64,000 nucleotides of DNA from Pontederia crassipes (Eukaryota > Streptophyta > Magnoliopsida > Commelinales > Pontederiaceae). This document shows positions 1-11,138 of this stretch, one piece after another (within the stretch, counting starts at the first letter, position 1; every line of letters begins with the position of its first letter). The translations under genes and the position numbers were made by a program. The notes under the pieces were generated by a model that saw only the letters and a program-made list of their open reading frames with translations, was not told the DNA's origin and did not search any database. The stretch is from positions 50,005,975 to 50,069,974 of the forward strand of contig CM060195.1 of the NCBI GenBank assembly GCA_030549335.1, in the 5' to 3' direction.

Positions 1-1475
1 TAATTTTTTTCACCATTTTTTATTTTTTATTATTTAACTAAAAAATATTATATTATAATAATAATAAATGTAAACTACTTATAGTAAAATATTTTAATTA
101 TAAAAATATTAATTTTTTCTTTCAACCAAATAAGATGTAGCGTAGAAATATAATTAGAATACGATATTCTTTAGAATAAATGTTTTTATTCATGCAAAGA
201 AATTCTCTAATCAAACGGCCCCCATAGGTGTCGTTTGAAAGTCGAATAGAGATGATGGATGATTCTATTCGGCCGACTTGTTTGATTCTTAAGAAAATAT
301 GAGTGTGCAAAATGACAATCATTACCCTTCGCTGTGTTAAGTTTTCGACTCATGAACAGTAAATTAACAAATATACCCCAACTGCAATAGGAGAATACAC
401 ATATTCATCCTTTTTCAACGAATAACGCAACCTAAAAAACATCTTCCCAACAAAAATTGATCCTTGTCGATACTTAACCCTAATCTAGGCGTCATTTGAC
501 AAAATTCAACTGATTAAGTAATTATCCCGTCGTCTATCCGAAAATCAAACTTCGTTCTTGAGTCTTTGAATGAAAACAAGCTAATTATTTTTTATTTTTT
601 ATTTTTATAATGAATAAATATCTTCAAAATAGTGTTTGAATAAAAAACAAAAAAATATAGCAAGAACTCACGAACTCCACCATATGTAGATCACAAGCTA
701 AGAGAAGTAAGATTGGGTGAAAGTACGAAAATGCCGCTATCCCTTAAATAACAGAATAGAAAAAAAAATCACACTTTAAAATATATTATACGCCGCACTC
801 ACATAATAAAATAGTGTATTTTGACATATAAATTAATAACGACAACCAAAGTAGGTCGAATGGAATCATGATTCTTAAATAAACATTAAAAAGTTTTTAA
901 AATCTTAAAACTAAATTGTAAAAACAAATATACCTAAATTTAATTAAAAAATAAAAAACAAAATCTTTAGGTCGTCAACGTATCCAACTTTTGATGGTGA
1001 ACACCCATAATTGACATTTTTATTCTTAAATTTTTTTATTAAATTACTGTGCCTCGATTATTTATAAATATGTTATGTTTAAAAAAATAGAAATGGGAGG
1101 GGCACAACCCCCTGACGTTATTTTTTTTATTGAGTTTATAAAGGAAACAAAAATATAAATTTAACATAAAAGTAGATATATATATAACAGGAGGGAAAGA
1201 CCTTTAGGGTCTTCATTCATGTTTGGATTGTTGATTTAGGCTACAAAATCAATCAAACAAAACAGCATTTGGTGCAGTACTTGCATGCATTTAGAAGGTT
1301 AATACCAGAGAGTACCGGTGGCCATGAAAAGCCATTCTCTTATTTGTTTTCTATGTTTCACAAGCCTCTCTTCGACAGAGGTAACATCCGACAGACTGCA
1401 ATACGTTACATCCAGTTCAACCTGTACCAGAAAAGAAGAAAGAACATGAAGCACTGTTCTCTTTGCCTCCGAAGA
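1..1475. other. AT-rich spacer and 3' flank of the MADS gene
   Basis: I see no convincing coding region here. The sequence is AT-rich with short homopolymer tracts. The part nearest 1475 is probably the 3' untranslated region of the minus-strand MADS gene. Short reading frames at 122-322 and 1269-1481 have no recognisable domain and no codon bias. Confidence 0.5.
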
Positions 1476-1743
1476 TCATAATGGCAACAGTCTATAAAAC
1501 GAATAACATTTATGTTCTGCAGTCAAATGTTGTGCAGCATTATCCTAGATGTTGCCACATCTAATTCCACCTTCATCCTAAAGAGAATTAAGTAGTAATC
1601 AAAGTCTTGTTCTCATAATACAGTCATACATGTATTATGTATAGGATCATGCAGACAGGAAGCAGAACTCAAACATGTAAGTCAAATACAAATGTCACAC
1701 AAAAGAAGGAAAAAAACGAGAGATTGTATATGTAATAATAGCT

Positions 1744-1793
<50 letters not shown>

Positions 1794-4700
1794 ATGAGTT
1801 CCGCTCTAAGGAGTCCGAACTATCGGTTTCTTTTCTGGTTGCTTAGTTATAAACTTTTAAGTACTTAAGCAGAATGGCACCATAAGAATCCGAGAACTTA
1901 CCCCAGTTTCAGCGAAGTGTCAGAGCTGTAATCGTTGCCTTGGGGCGCTGATGCAGAGAGTGTCGAAGCATTGGTCACTGATTCCGATGATTGTCCATCT
2001 TCGTAAGTAATACTTTCAGACTCATGGGGCGCCACCACTTGTTTCTCTATCGTGGTTATCTTGGCCACCTGCAACTCCAAAAGTAATCTTAAGTTCTTTT
2101 AACGAGGAAGAGGCAGATGACTTGAGAGTTTATGTAAAGGAACTTATACTATTAACAGAAAGTATTACTTGTTGCCTGAGTTTCTCGTTTTCTTCCATGA
2201 GCCTCTTTCCCTGTTTGTAAGAATCAAGTTTGTATATCAATCACAGTTGAATAAAATGCATATTGTGGACGTCAACGCTAAAACTTCGCGTTCATTGCAA
2301 TTTTCAGTTTTCCTGTTAACTGATAGACTCCCAAATCAGTAAAAACTAGTTTGATTTCAGATAGCTTACTAAGCAATCTACGTGCTAGATTTTTTCAATA
2401 AGAACTCAGCTGTGCTCAAATAGAGTATCCAAATTTTCATGAAATTGCAAGAAAAAAATCAATATATTAAATCTGATACCATAAGAAATCTAATACCGTA
2501 TTCTCAGATAACAAGCTTCATTTCTGCCATTAGTTGGAGTGTAAACCAATTCACAATTTGACTAGTTATAAGCTAGGGATTTTAACTTTTGTCAAGATGA
2601 TTAATTAAGGCTCCAATCCTGTAAGTGACGGGGATAATATTATTTTCAGATGGTCCCTTTCTCTGAATTTTCTAATGACTTCATTCTTGTATTAAGTAAA
2701 CTTTTGTCTCTCACTAATACTGGAAAATGTTCGTCAATATGTAAGATTTTCAAAGTTGATGGACATGCAATATATATTCACCTTTTCTTGGAGACTGCTA
2801 ATCTGCTCCATGATTTGCGCACCCTGAAATTGCAAAATCAAAGAGCTTGGTAATAACATTAAACAATTTAAATGCAGGGAGAGGATTTAAAATCTGAAGT
2901 AAGCAATTAATGTCAATGCCTTTTTATCTAGGACGCGCTTTAATCCTGTTTCGAGTGTCCTCTCAAGCAGCTGCAACTCATGAATGGTTAATCCATGGAG
3001 CTCTTCTCCTCTCATCTGCCTGTAGTTAATTAAAACTTAGAATGGCAACTACCAAGGAAGGACACATTTACGAGGACTTGCAGTGTGGAAGACATCAAAT
3101 ATGCATAGTGAAAGTATTGCACGAAGGAAACACCTTAGCCGAAGGCTTGTTTCTGTGACCTGCTGAGTCAAGTTTGCATACTCGCTATTCTCTACCTGAA
3201 GCCAAACAGACATCCACTGCCCATTAGTTTTGCTGATAAGAAGTAATTCTCCAACTGTTAGCTAGCTAGCAACTCAACGGCATGCATGCATGAATATTCA
3301 TTAGATAAAGTTATAACTTCTGATATATGAGTTGCCACTATCTAAGACAAGTATTCTTTCCAGAACTTGTTCTGAGTGGGATTATGATAGACTTCGGTTT
3401 CTTCAGCATAAATGTTCATAGATGTTAACTATCAATTACTTCAGCATAAATGTTCATGGCACTGCTCGTCGGTAAATTATCAGTTTTATCACAATCAGCA
3501 ATTAATTGGAAACACACCAGAGAATAAATATTACAACGAATTTCGCCCATTGTTATTTTGACAAAGTTTTATACTAGGTAGTTTCAGATATCAACGATAA
3601 AAATAAAACGTATATGTCCCTTGTGACAACTACACACACATATATATCACATTAAAATGATGTGGACAATGAAGCTTAATTAAGAGCAAACTTACATTTA
3701 AGTCAAGAGATGGTTGCTTATCTTTCTGTAGGTTCTTGGAGTGCACATTGTACTTTTCAAGTATCTCGTTCATACTTGAAGACAAGAAATAAAAGGAAAA
3801 GAAATTTATAATTAAGTAAACATTTGATATAAATGACTAAAATAAAGATGTGGCATATATGAAAATTTGAATAACAATTTTATGAAATCAAAGGAATTGG
3901 TATTTCAATTACCAAGTGGATACTAACTGAACTAGATGATAAATATAAACAATATAAATGAATAAAAGTCAACTAATTGCGCAACAAACATTATTTTCTT
4001 TGAGAAGGCAACATACATTATTACATGATTTTTGAATTATTTTTTGTTATAATATGATATGTAATGCTTGCAATTTTCTATTTCCCTATTTTAAAATTAA
4101 AAATAAATAATAGAACTTCATTTATAGCCGGTCCCAAGCTCGGATAAAGGAGGAGGGTTGTGTTAGGCCCCGACAGCCAACATAAAATCATGTCGAATCT
4201 TATGAACATGGATCAACGAATGCGTCGTATGATCCATGTAGCCGACCCCACCTAGTGGGATAAGGCTTTGTTGTTGTTGTTGTTGTAATAGAACTTCATT
4301 TATTATGCTAAAGTTTAATGATTTTCTTCAAACAAGAATAATTTACCAAGCAATGAGGAATTTGAAATTAGTAAAGACATTGCATAAGCAATATTTAAAC
4401 CAAAAATATTAGATGTAAATGAGAATTTCAAATGGCTGCTCTAAAATCAACAGATGCATCTAAAAATACTAATGAAACTAAGGCATTTACTTGATTATTT
4501 ATATCTCATTTTTACAAAACGGTATCATTTTGACATGTCAAAGATTAAAACACTAATGTCTGCATCAAAAAATTTTTTATAGACAAGCCAAACTTGTACA
4601 TATAATCCGTTGATGCCAAAAATACTTGTTTGTTTGTCCGATAAGCATCAGTTATAATTTGCTAGTTTTCCAGTGAACTTGCTTGTAATTCTAATGGCAG

Positions 4701-5163
4701 AGAATTTGTAAGATATTTCGAGGAGAGTTCACATTCAGAGATGATGCAACAACAACAACAACAAAGCCTTATCCCACTAGGTGGGGTCGGCTAACATTCA
4801 GAGATGATGCAATGTATCAATAACATATCTACTCCACTTATCAGTAGATTTCATGATAGAAACATATACAATTGGCCGGAGTTTGGTTGTATGGCTGTAA
4901 CCATCCCCAGATCACTATGGTGGCCTTGCTAATGCATATTATCTTCCAAGGTGGATTCCAGGAATGTATATGAGCTAGAAATATGGCATGCTACTTATAT
5001 TCTCAGATAACTTTAGATCACGAATAGTACTTGTCAAATAAAGCAGCAAGTATCTTGGTCGTTTTGATTTACTAATTAATGTTTCACATATATATGCCTC
5101 AAGTATCAAAAGAAAATAAGGTTTCATATGACACCATATATATATATATATATATATATCATT

Positions 5164-5197
<34 letters not shown>

Positions 5198-6168
5198 TTT
5201 GATATACAGATACAAACTAAGTTCTTCCTTGAGAACATGTTAAAAATGTTTATACAATAAATGTCTACATGCATGATTCATTCTTATAGCATTCTTACTT
5301 CTGCCTACATAATTATACACAGCGCTTCTCGAGATACTAATTTAGTCCCGGACCAAAAAGTGAAATATATTAGTAAAACTAATAAATTGTTCCCTAACAG
5401 TGTAGGCCCCCCATTCAAAATTTCCTTTTGACCTTATCATAATCGTTCTATAGTCACGATGTATTCATGAGAAGAAAAATCGATTCCTTGAGCTCACTGC
5501 CCAAATCAGCCATTATCAACTAGACCAAATAGAGCATAAGATCACAAGATTCGGCAGGGTTGATCACTTCCAGAGATGTACAAGAAATACAAGGATGATG
5601 TCAAATGACAAGAGGAAATAAGTTTTTAAGATCGTTGTTCTCCCTAACTACTTTTGTGTTCACTAGTTCTTCATATTGCTCATTCTAACCTCAACTCAAG
5701 CTGGCAATTGCTCTCGTACACATATCCAAATTTTATACAGTACTATACGTACCCTAAGACGAATGATATAACATCCTCTAATTAACATCTTGAAAACAGT
5801 CACCTTGAAAAAAAAAACATTCATCTAATTATCATAGATGTCCAGAAGTAGTAGCACTATTCCACCATCTTAATTGCATAAATTTAACCCTAAAGTTGCC
5901 TCTTTTATGCAAAACCCCTTGTACTACAGAAGCTTTTCAGACGGGATCAAACAATTAAAGATCAATGTTTCTGTAGCTTTAATTACCTGGAGCTGGCGAA
6001 CTCGAAGAGCTTGCCGGTGGAAGAGAAGACGATGAGCGCGACGTCGGCATCGCACAGGATGGCGAGCTCCGCCGCCTTTTTGAACAGCCCCCTCCGCCGC
6101 TTCGAGAAGGTCACCTGCCTCGCCGCCGTGTTGTCGATCTTTCTGATCTTAATCTTCTCCCTGGCCAT
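1476..6168 (-). CDS. SVP/StMADS11-type MIKC MADS-box transcription factor
   Basis: Type II (MIKC) MADS-box factor of the SVP/AGL24/JOINTLESS clade. These are nuclear DNA-binding dimers acting on flowering time, meristem identity or dormancy (family knowledge). Exons on the minus strand: 6168-5987, 3774-3696, 3195-3134, 3019-2920, 2823-2782, 2210-2169, 2068-1902, and tentatively 1491-1476. Exon sizes 182, 79, 62, 100, 42 and 42 bp match the family exactly. Residues 1-60 are the MADS domain (starts [13 protein letters not shown]; contains [12 protein letters not shown] and [18 protein letters not shown]). The I region and K domain run from about 61 to 170 as a coiled coil. The C-terminus ends SLKLG. 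With the 16-bp last exon it ends SLKLGLLPL (229 aa); without that splice the frame stops right after SLKLG at 1898. Intron 4 has a GC donor instead of GT. Intron 1 is 2.2 kb and holds two RTE-family insertions and TA repeats. The start is set by the conserved MAREK. Confidence 0.92.
1748..1794. repeat. Compound (CT)n(AT)n microsatellite
   Basis: Uninterrupted CT repeats pass directly into AT repeats. The tract lies in the last, tentative intron of the MADS gene. Confidence 0.9.
2918..2919 (-). promoter_or_regulatory. Non-canonical GC splice donor, MADS intron 4
   Basis: Exon 4 must end at 2920 to give the family-typical 100 bp and to join exon 5 (GAQIMEQ) in frame. The next intron bases on the minus strand are GC (AAG|GCATTG), while the acceptor at 2824-2825 is a normal AG. 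The only nearby in-frame GT donor is 15 nt upstream (CGC|GTCCTA), a poor consensus match; using it would drop residues VLDKK. Confidence 0.65.
4126..4285 (+). mobile_element. Short SINE-like element sharing an RTE LINE tail, 5'-truncated copy
   Basis: About 160 bp running from AGCCGGTCCCAAG to a (TTG)n tail, flanked by an 18-bp direct repeat (4108-4125 and 4286-4303). Its last ~55 bp are nearly the same as the 3' end of the RTE LINE fragment at 53740-54064. It lacks the first ~20-30 bp seen in the copies at 38937 and 55269. It sits in MADS intron 1, opposite to the gene. Confidence 0.9.
4749..4793 (-). mobile_element. 45-bp 3' tail insertion of the same RTE/SINE family
   Basis: A (CAA)n run followed by the reverse complement of the family's terminal ~30 bp (GCCGACCCCACCTAGTGGG), flanked by an 18-bp direct repeat at 4731-4748 and 4794-4811. 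This is an extreme 5' truncation produced by target-primed reverse transcription. It cannot be assigned to the LINE or to its short relative because both share this tail. It lies in MADS intron 1. Confidence 0.88.
5135..5202. repeat. Two (TA)n blocks separated by a short unit
   Basis: Two runs of about 25 and 30 bp of alternating T and A, each ending in ATCATTTGATAT. This looks like a local duplication of the repeat plus its edge. It lies in MADS intron 1. Confidence 0.85.
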
Positions 6169-7006
6169 CCTCCTCCCTGAATATACTTGGCAACAGCAAA
6201 TTATAACGACCAGCTCGAAAGCCAGCAGCCAGATCGCACCGAAAACACGTGAATATGGGAAAAAAAAAGCAGCAGCAAAGAGCACCTCAAAACCCTTGGG
6301 ACAATGGAAAGTTACATGGCATGAACCCTAAAAATTAGACAAAAAAATAGAGAGTGTGAGAGAGAGAGACTTGAGCACCAATGGCGAAAGGGATTGCAGC
6401 GATCAGCCTTGGAGTCACAGGGATTTGCCCTCTTCGGTTCCGATTGGTGCTGCAGGAAATCACACACGGACCGATGAGCAAACCGCGGACGCAAAGAGGA
6501 GGAGAGTGCTGAAAGACGTCCCCTTTTATGGTAAATTTGCGCCAAAGGGGCAGCCAGACATATACTCTTACGTTACTATTCACGGCCAGTCATGTGAAGT
6601 CTTTTTACCGTCACGCGGGTCAATCCATCTTTTCTACCTCCCTCCCTCCCTCCCCCCCCCCCCCCCCCCCCCCCCGAGAAATCTCTATCGAAGAGGCCGC
6701 ATAGAAGTTTGCGAGATGGCACTACGCTTGGGATGAACGGTGGATTCGCGGGGGGGTTGGAAGTTGTTTTAAGTGGAAGGATGTTTTGTTATCATCCGTC
6801 CATTTCTCGCAGACGTCGCTGTCATAGTCGTTTGGATCTTCACTGGATTGAATAAATGTTGGCTTTTCCGTACGGTTCGCGGGACCCACTCGACCATACT
6901 TCTACAAACGGACAAAATCTATACAAAACGCATTAATCGAGAATAAAACATATATAAGCATTTACTCCCGAATAAATAAATATATGCACGAAAATTAGAA
7001 CTATCT
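6169..7006 (-). promoter_or_regulatory. Upstream region of the MADS gene
   Basis: On the minus strand the leader is CT-rich (6345-6370). A run of about 24 C lies at 6652-6675, preceded by a CCCT repeat. I could not fix a TATA box. The L1 insertion at 7007 leaves about 840 bp of original upstream sequence next to the gene. The small overlapping reading frames here look like chance. Confidence 0.45.
6997..7006. repeat. Target-site duplication of the L1 element (left)
   Basis: The 10-bp word AGAACTATCT occurs here and again at 13063-13072, exactly bounding the L1 element. Next to this copy is the element's A-tail, seen as T on the plus strand. Confidence 0.85.
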
Positions 7007-7029
7007 TTTTTTAAAAAAAAAAACTTTAA

Positions 7030-10000
7030 CTATTTATTACTTTGCAAAATTACATCATGATACAAGATATTGAGAAGATTCGAAGGGAGATCCTCATCAC
7101 AAAAAATTTTAAATCCTTGGATCCTGCCCATGTTAGCCAAGAGATCAGCAGCTCTATTACAAATTCGATAACAATGCTGAATGCGAATAGCATCAAAAGT
7201 GTCCATGAGCGCCCAAATAGAGTGGACAATATTATGGATCCGCCAAGGACAAGCACGCCTTCTGTTGATAGTGTTCACCAAATCCTCCGAGTCGACCTCC
7301 GCAATGATGCTTTTAAGGTCTCTCCTGCTACATTCCTGCAATCCTTGAAGCAACCCCCAAGCCTCGAGCTCAATGATGTCGTCCGCGTCGCGCCTACAGC
7401 AACCTGCAGCCACAAAGGTGTTGTTAGGGGTACGAATAATGTAGCCCACTCCCCCCGGCCCGGAAGAATCAACAAAGGATCCATCCGAGTTAATTTTGAC
7501 CCAAGGATCAGCCGGGGGCTCCCATCGGACACTAACTGTGTCCAGGGGGTTCATTGCCTCAGGGACATGAGTGATCACATATTTCTTATGAGCAGCGACA
7601 GCACGCTCCCAGACATTAAGCACGGTTGCTTGCTTGGAACTAAAGTGTTTATCATTTCTTGCAATCCAAAGACCCACAAGCAAAAAGCAAAGAGAGACCG
7701 AAAAATAAGTTTAGATCTCCGGTCGAGTTCCTGACCTTCCTTGATCCAATCCCCAGTGTGCCAGGAATCCATAAACTTAAAAGTATAGTTAATATTCAGT
7801 TAAAGAATAAACCATAATTCGCAAGAAAATGGGCATTGAAAAAACAAATGCGCATTTGTCTCAGTATTGAAACCACAGAAAAGGCAGTTAGCATTAAGGA
7901 AATGACCAAAACGCAGAAGAAAGTCCTTTGTCGGGAGGCGGTTATACATTAACTTCCAAAGGAAAATAGAAATTTTATGAGGCACTTTAATCTTCCACAA
8001 AGAGTTCCAAGCAAGCCGTCCAGGTGCTAATGTCGAGCATGAGTCACTGCAAAGAAATCGATGTACAGAGTTTGCATTAGCCAAGCCGTTAGGATCCGCA
8101 ATCCACACCCATGAATCATCACTGGCAATGGTAGCAGGTAGATGTATTGCAAAAATTCTAGAAACCAAGTGGGGACCAAAACAGTTATTAAGCAAATTAA
8201 CATTCCATACATTATCAATAGTGAGATCATGAACATTTTGATGCAAGGATAGCATATCGATATTAACAAAAGTAGGTTTGAAAGCAAATGGAATACCAGT
8301 GGCCCAAGGATCCATCATTATGCTAGTATTATGCCCATTGCCAATTCTTTTTGAGAAGTCATTCCTCAACTCACCAACAGCATCTCTAAGGATCCTCCAC
8401 GACCAAGCAAGACCAGAGTTCTGGCTAGGCTGAAGGTCCAGGGAGTGGCCAGTAATGCTAGACCAAGGGTGAAGCTGGCCGTACTTCTGTGTTACAAGAG
8501 TGGTCCAAATAGTATTATCCCCATTAAGCAGTGCAAGAATCCTTTTGGCCAGAAGGGCCAAGCGGATGTGGGTTAGCTTCCTAATACCAAGGCCTCCTGC
8601 CTCCTTAGGTTGCTGAACAATGTTCCAATGAAGAAGGTGTAAGCCTTGCTTACCCTCAGAGTCCCATAAGAAACCTCGGGTGATCTTCTCTAGGCAATTG
8701 ATCACGCCAACAGATATATGAGTCACATCTAATGAATACATAGGAATATAAGTTATGACTGATTTAATTAGAGTAACTCTACCAGCCTAATTGAGAGAGC
8801 ATCTCTTCCAACCAGCTAACCTTTTGGAAATTTTTTTAATGGCTCCCCGTTGGTTACTGGCTGGAATATGTTTGTATGAGATATGGACACCTAAGTATGT
8901 GAAAGGAAAGGATCCAGCATTCATATTCAAGAGTTGTTTAATGAGTTGACTCCTGTGCACGGATAACTTAGTTGGGAGGTATAGCTCAGACTTTTGAGGG
9001 TTGAGTTTTTTGTTTGTTAACATACCATAGAGTTGAAGTGCTTTCTTTAAATTAATACAATTCTTCCTAGTAGCAGCCACACAAATGAGGAGGTCATCAG
9101 CATAAGCAAGGTGGCTCAAACTGAAGTGTCCAAGGCAAAAAGGTTTGATGTTACCACTAAGGACCTCTTGATTCAGGATGGAAGATAGGACTTGAGATGT
9201 TAAAATGAACAAGTAAGGGGACAAAGGATCCCCCTGTCTAATACCCTGTTGGCTTTGAAAACTATGTGACAGGGCCCCATTCACACAGCACCTAAAGTTG
9301 GGAGACCTAATACAAGCTAAAATTCAGTTAATGAACTCCGGAGGAAAGTTCATGCTGTGTAAGATGGACTCAATGCCGTACCAAGAGACCCTATCAAATG
9401 CTTTCTCCATGTCTGCCTTAATGAGCATATGCTTATGTCTACCCTTACCCAAAGAGTGCACAAGCTCCTCGGCAGCAAGGATATTATCGTGAATAACTCT
9501 ACCTTGCATGAAAGCAGATTGGGCAGGATCAATTAAGGAAGGGAGCATAGGCTTGAGTCTATTAGCCAGTAGTTTTGCAATGACCCTATAGATTATATTA
9601 CAAAGTGAGATTGGTCTGTAGTCATTCACCACTTTTGGTGACTGCTTTTTACGAATAAAGATTAGGGTGGTCCAGGTCCAAGCATTGGACATCCGCCCAC
9701 TGCAGAAGAAGGATTGGATGTCTCTAGAGAGCCTAGGCCATATGATATCCCAATACTTTTGATAAAACTCCACAGTGAAACCATCAGGACCAGGAGCCTT
9801 GCTAAGAAGCATTTGCCAGAGTGTATCCTTGATTTCTTGGGTGGTAATAGTTGCTAACAAATTAGAGTGGTCCCTAGAGTGAATTTTAGGTAAAGCTGGC
9901 CAATTATCGATATGTATTCTGGGGGTATTTTCTGCCTTCCAAAGGTTTCTATAGTGATTAACAAACATGGTCTTAATTCCCTCCTCATCCTCCACCATAG

Positions 10001-11138
10001 CCCCCTCATCATTGATTAACATTGATATCTTGTTTGTTCTCTGCCTAATCATTGTGCTTAGATGGAAGAAACGGGTATTCCTATCCCCATCTTTCACCCA
10101 TTTAACCCTAGACTTGGACCACCACTTCATACTAATTTGATGTCTCAAAGCCGCATGCAGGTGGTAAACCGCTCTCAACTTGCCACATTCTTCCTCAGAT
10201 AACCCTGACTTACTATCCTTAAGTTCTAACTGTTGAATTTCCTCAAGAACTAGCTCAGCCCTGTGTTCCAATCAGCCCAATGAATTTTTGTTCCAGTATA
10301 AGGTTTTTTCCTTAATAGCCCTTAAAGTCTGAGTAGTTGAACTGTGGGAGTTTCATTCACGTTGCACAATTGCTTTGGATTCACTATAATTAAATCAGAA
10401 ATGTTCGTACTTAAAATGTTTAGGTCGCTTTTTGTTCACATTTGAATGAAAAAGCAATGGGGAATGGTCAGAAGGGCATCTAGCAAGAGATTTCAATATC
10501 ATATTTGAATAGGAAGTGACCCATTCACTGCTGACCAGGACTCTGTCTAGCCTACACAGAATTCTAGCTGCCCCCTGCCGGTTATTACACCAAGTGTGCT
10601 GGGGTCCAATTAGGTCGACATCCACAAATCCCTGACTAGTAATGAGATCCTGAAAGGTTCTGTTTGACCTAGTTGGGCTGAAAGGTTTACCCCCTCTCTT
10701 ATCAGTAGGATGCAAAATAGAATTAAAATCACCTAAAAGTATCCATGGTATGTCATCTAAATTTATATGTCCTAGCTGTTCAAATAACATGGAACGTTGA
10801 ATTGGAATTGTACTAGCATACACGTATGAAATCAAGGAAGAAAAACCGCCGACACTAATGATCGCGTGAATTACCTGATTGTCAGTGCTAATAAGAGTAA
10901 TCTGAATTTCCTGATGCCGCCAGGCCAGGAGAATGCCACCCGCCGCGCCATCGCCCTCCTGATAGCAGCCAGACCACTGATTGCCCAGCCGCCGTATAAT
11001 TTTGTTCCCCTGTACTTTAGTCGCATGTGTTTCTAGAAGTAAAATAACATTCGGATGGTACATGTCAATAATCTCCCAGAGCCGATCCCTAACCTTGCTC
11101 CGGTAGGCCCCTCTACAATTCTAAGATAGAATCTTCAT
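7030..11138 (-). pseudogene. L1 ORF2 (endonuclease, reverse transcriptase, RNase H), decayed
   Basis: Makes and integrates the element's cDNA in intact relatives. In order on the minus strand: APE endonuclease (about 11063-10395; LLLETHA, GDFN, LDRVL, SDHSP), reverse transcriptase (about 10100-8800; ISLCNIIYRVIAKLLANRL, DMEKAFDRV, QGIRQGDPLSP, AYADD), zf-RVT (about 8000-7800; CLFCGFNTETNAH), RNase H (about 7560-7090; NSDGSF, ELEAWG, EVDSED, ADLL, so all four acidic residues remain). Stops in the main frame lie at 11123, 10397, 10355, 10274, 9326, 8789 and 7802; the frame shifts near 7690-7700 just before LVGLWIARNDK. Each stop is explained by one C-to-T or G-to-A change of a Trp or Gln codon. 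The full length would be near 1370 codons, normal for plant L1. Confidence 0.93.
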
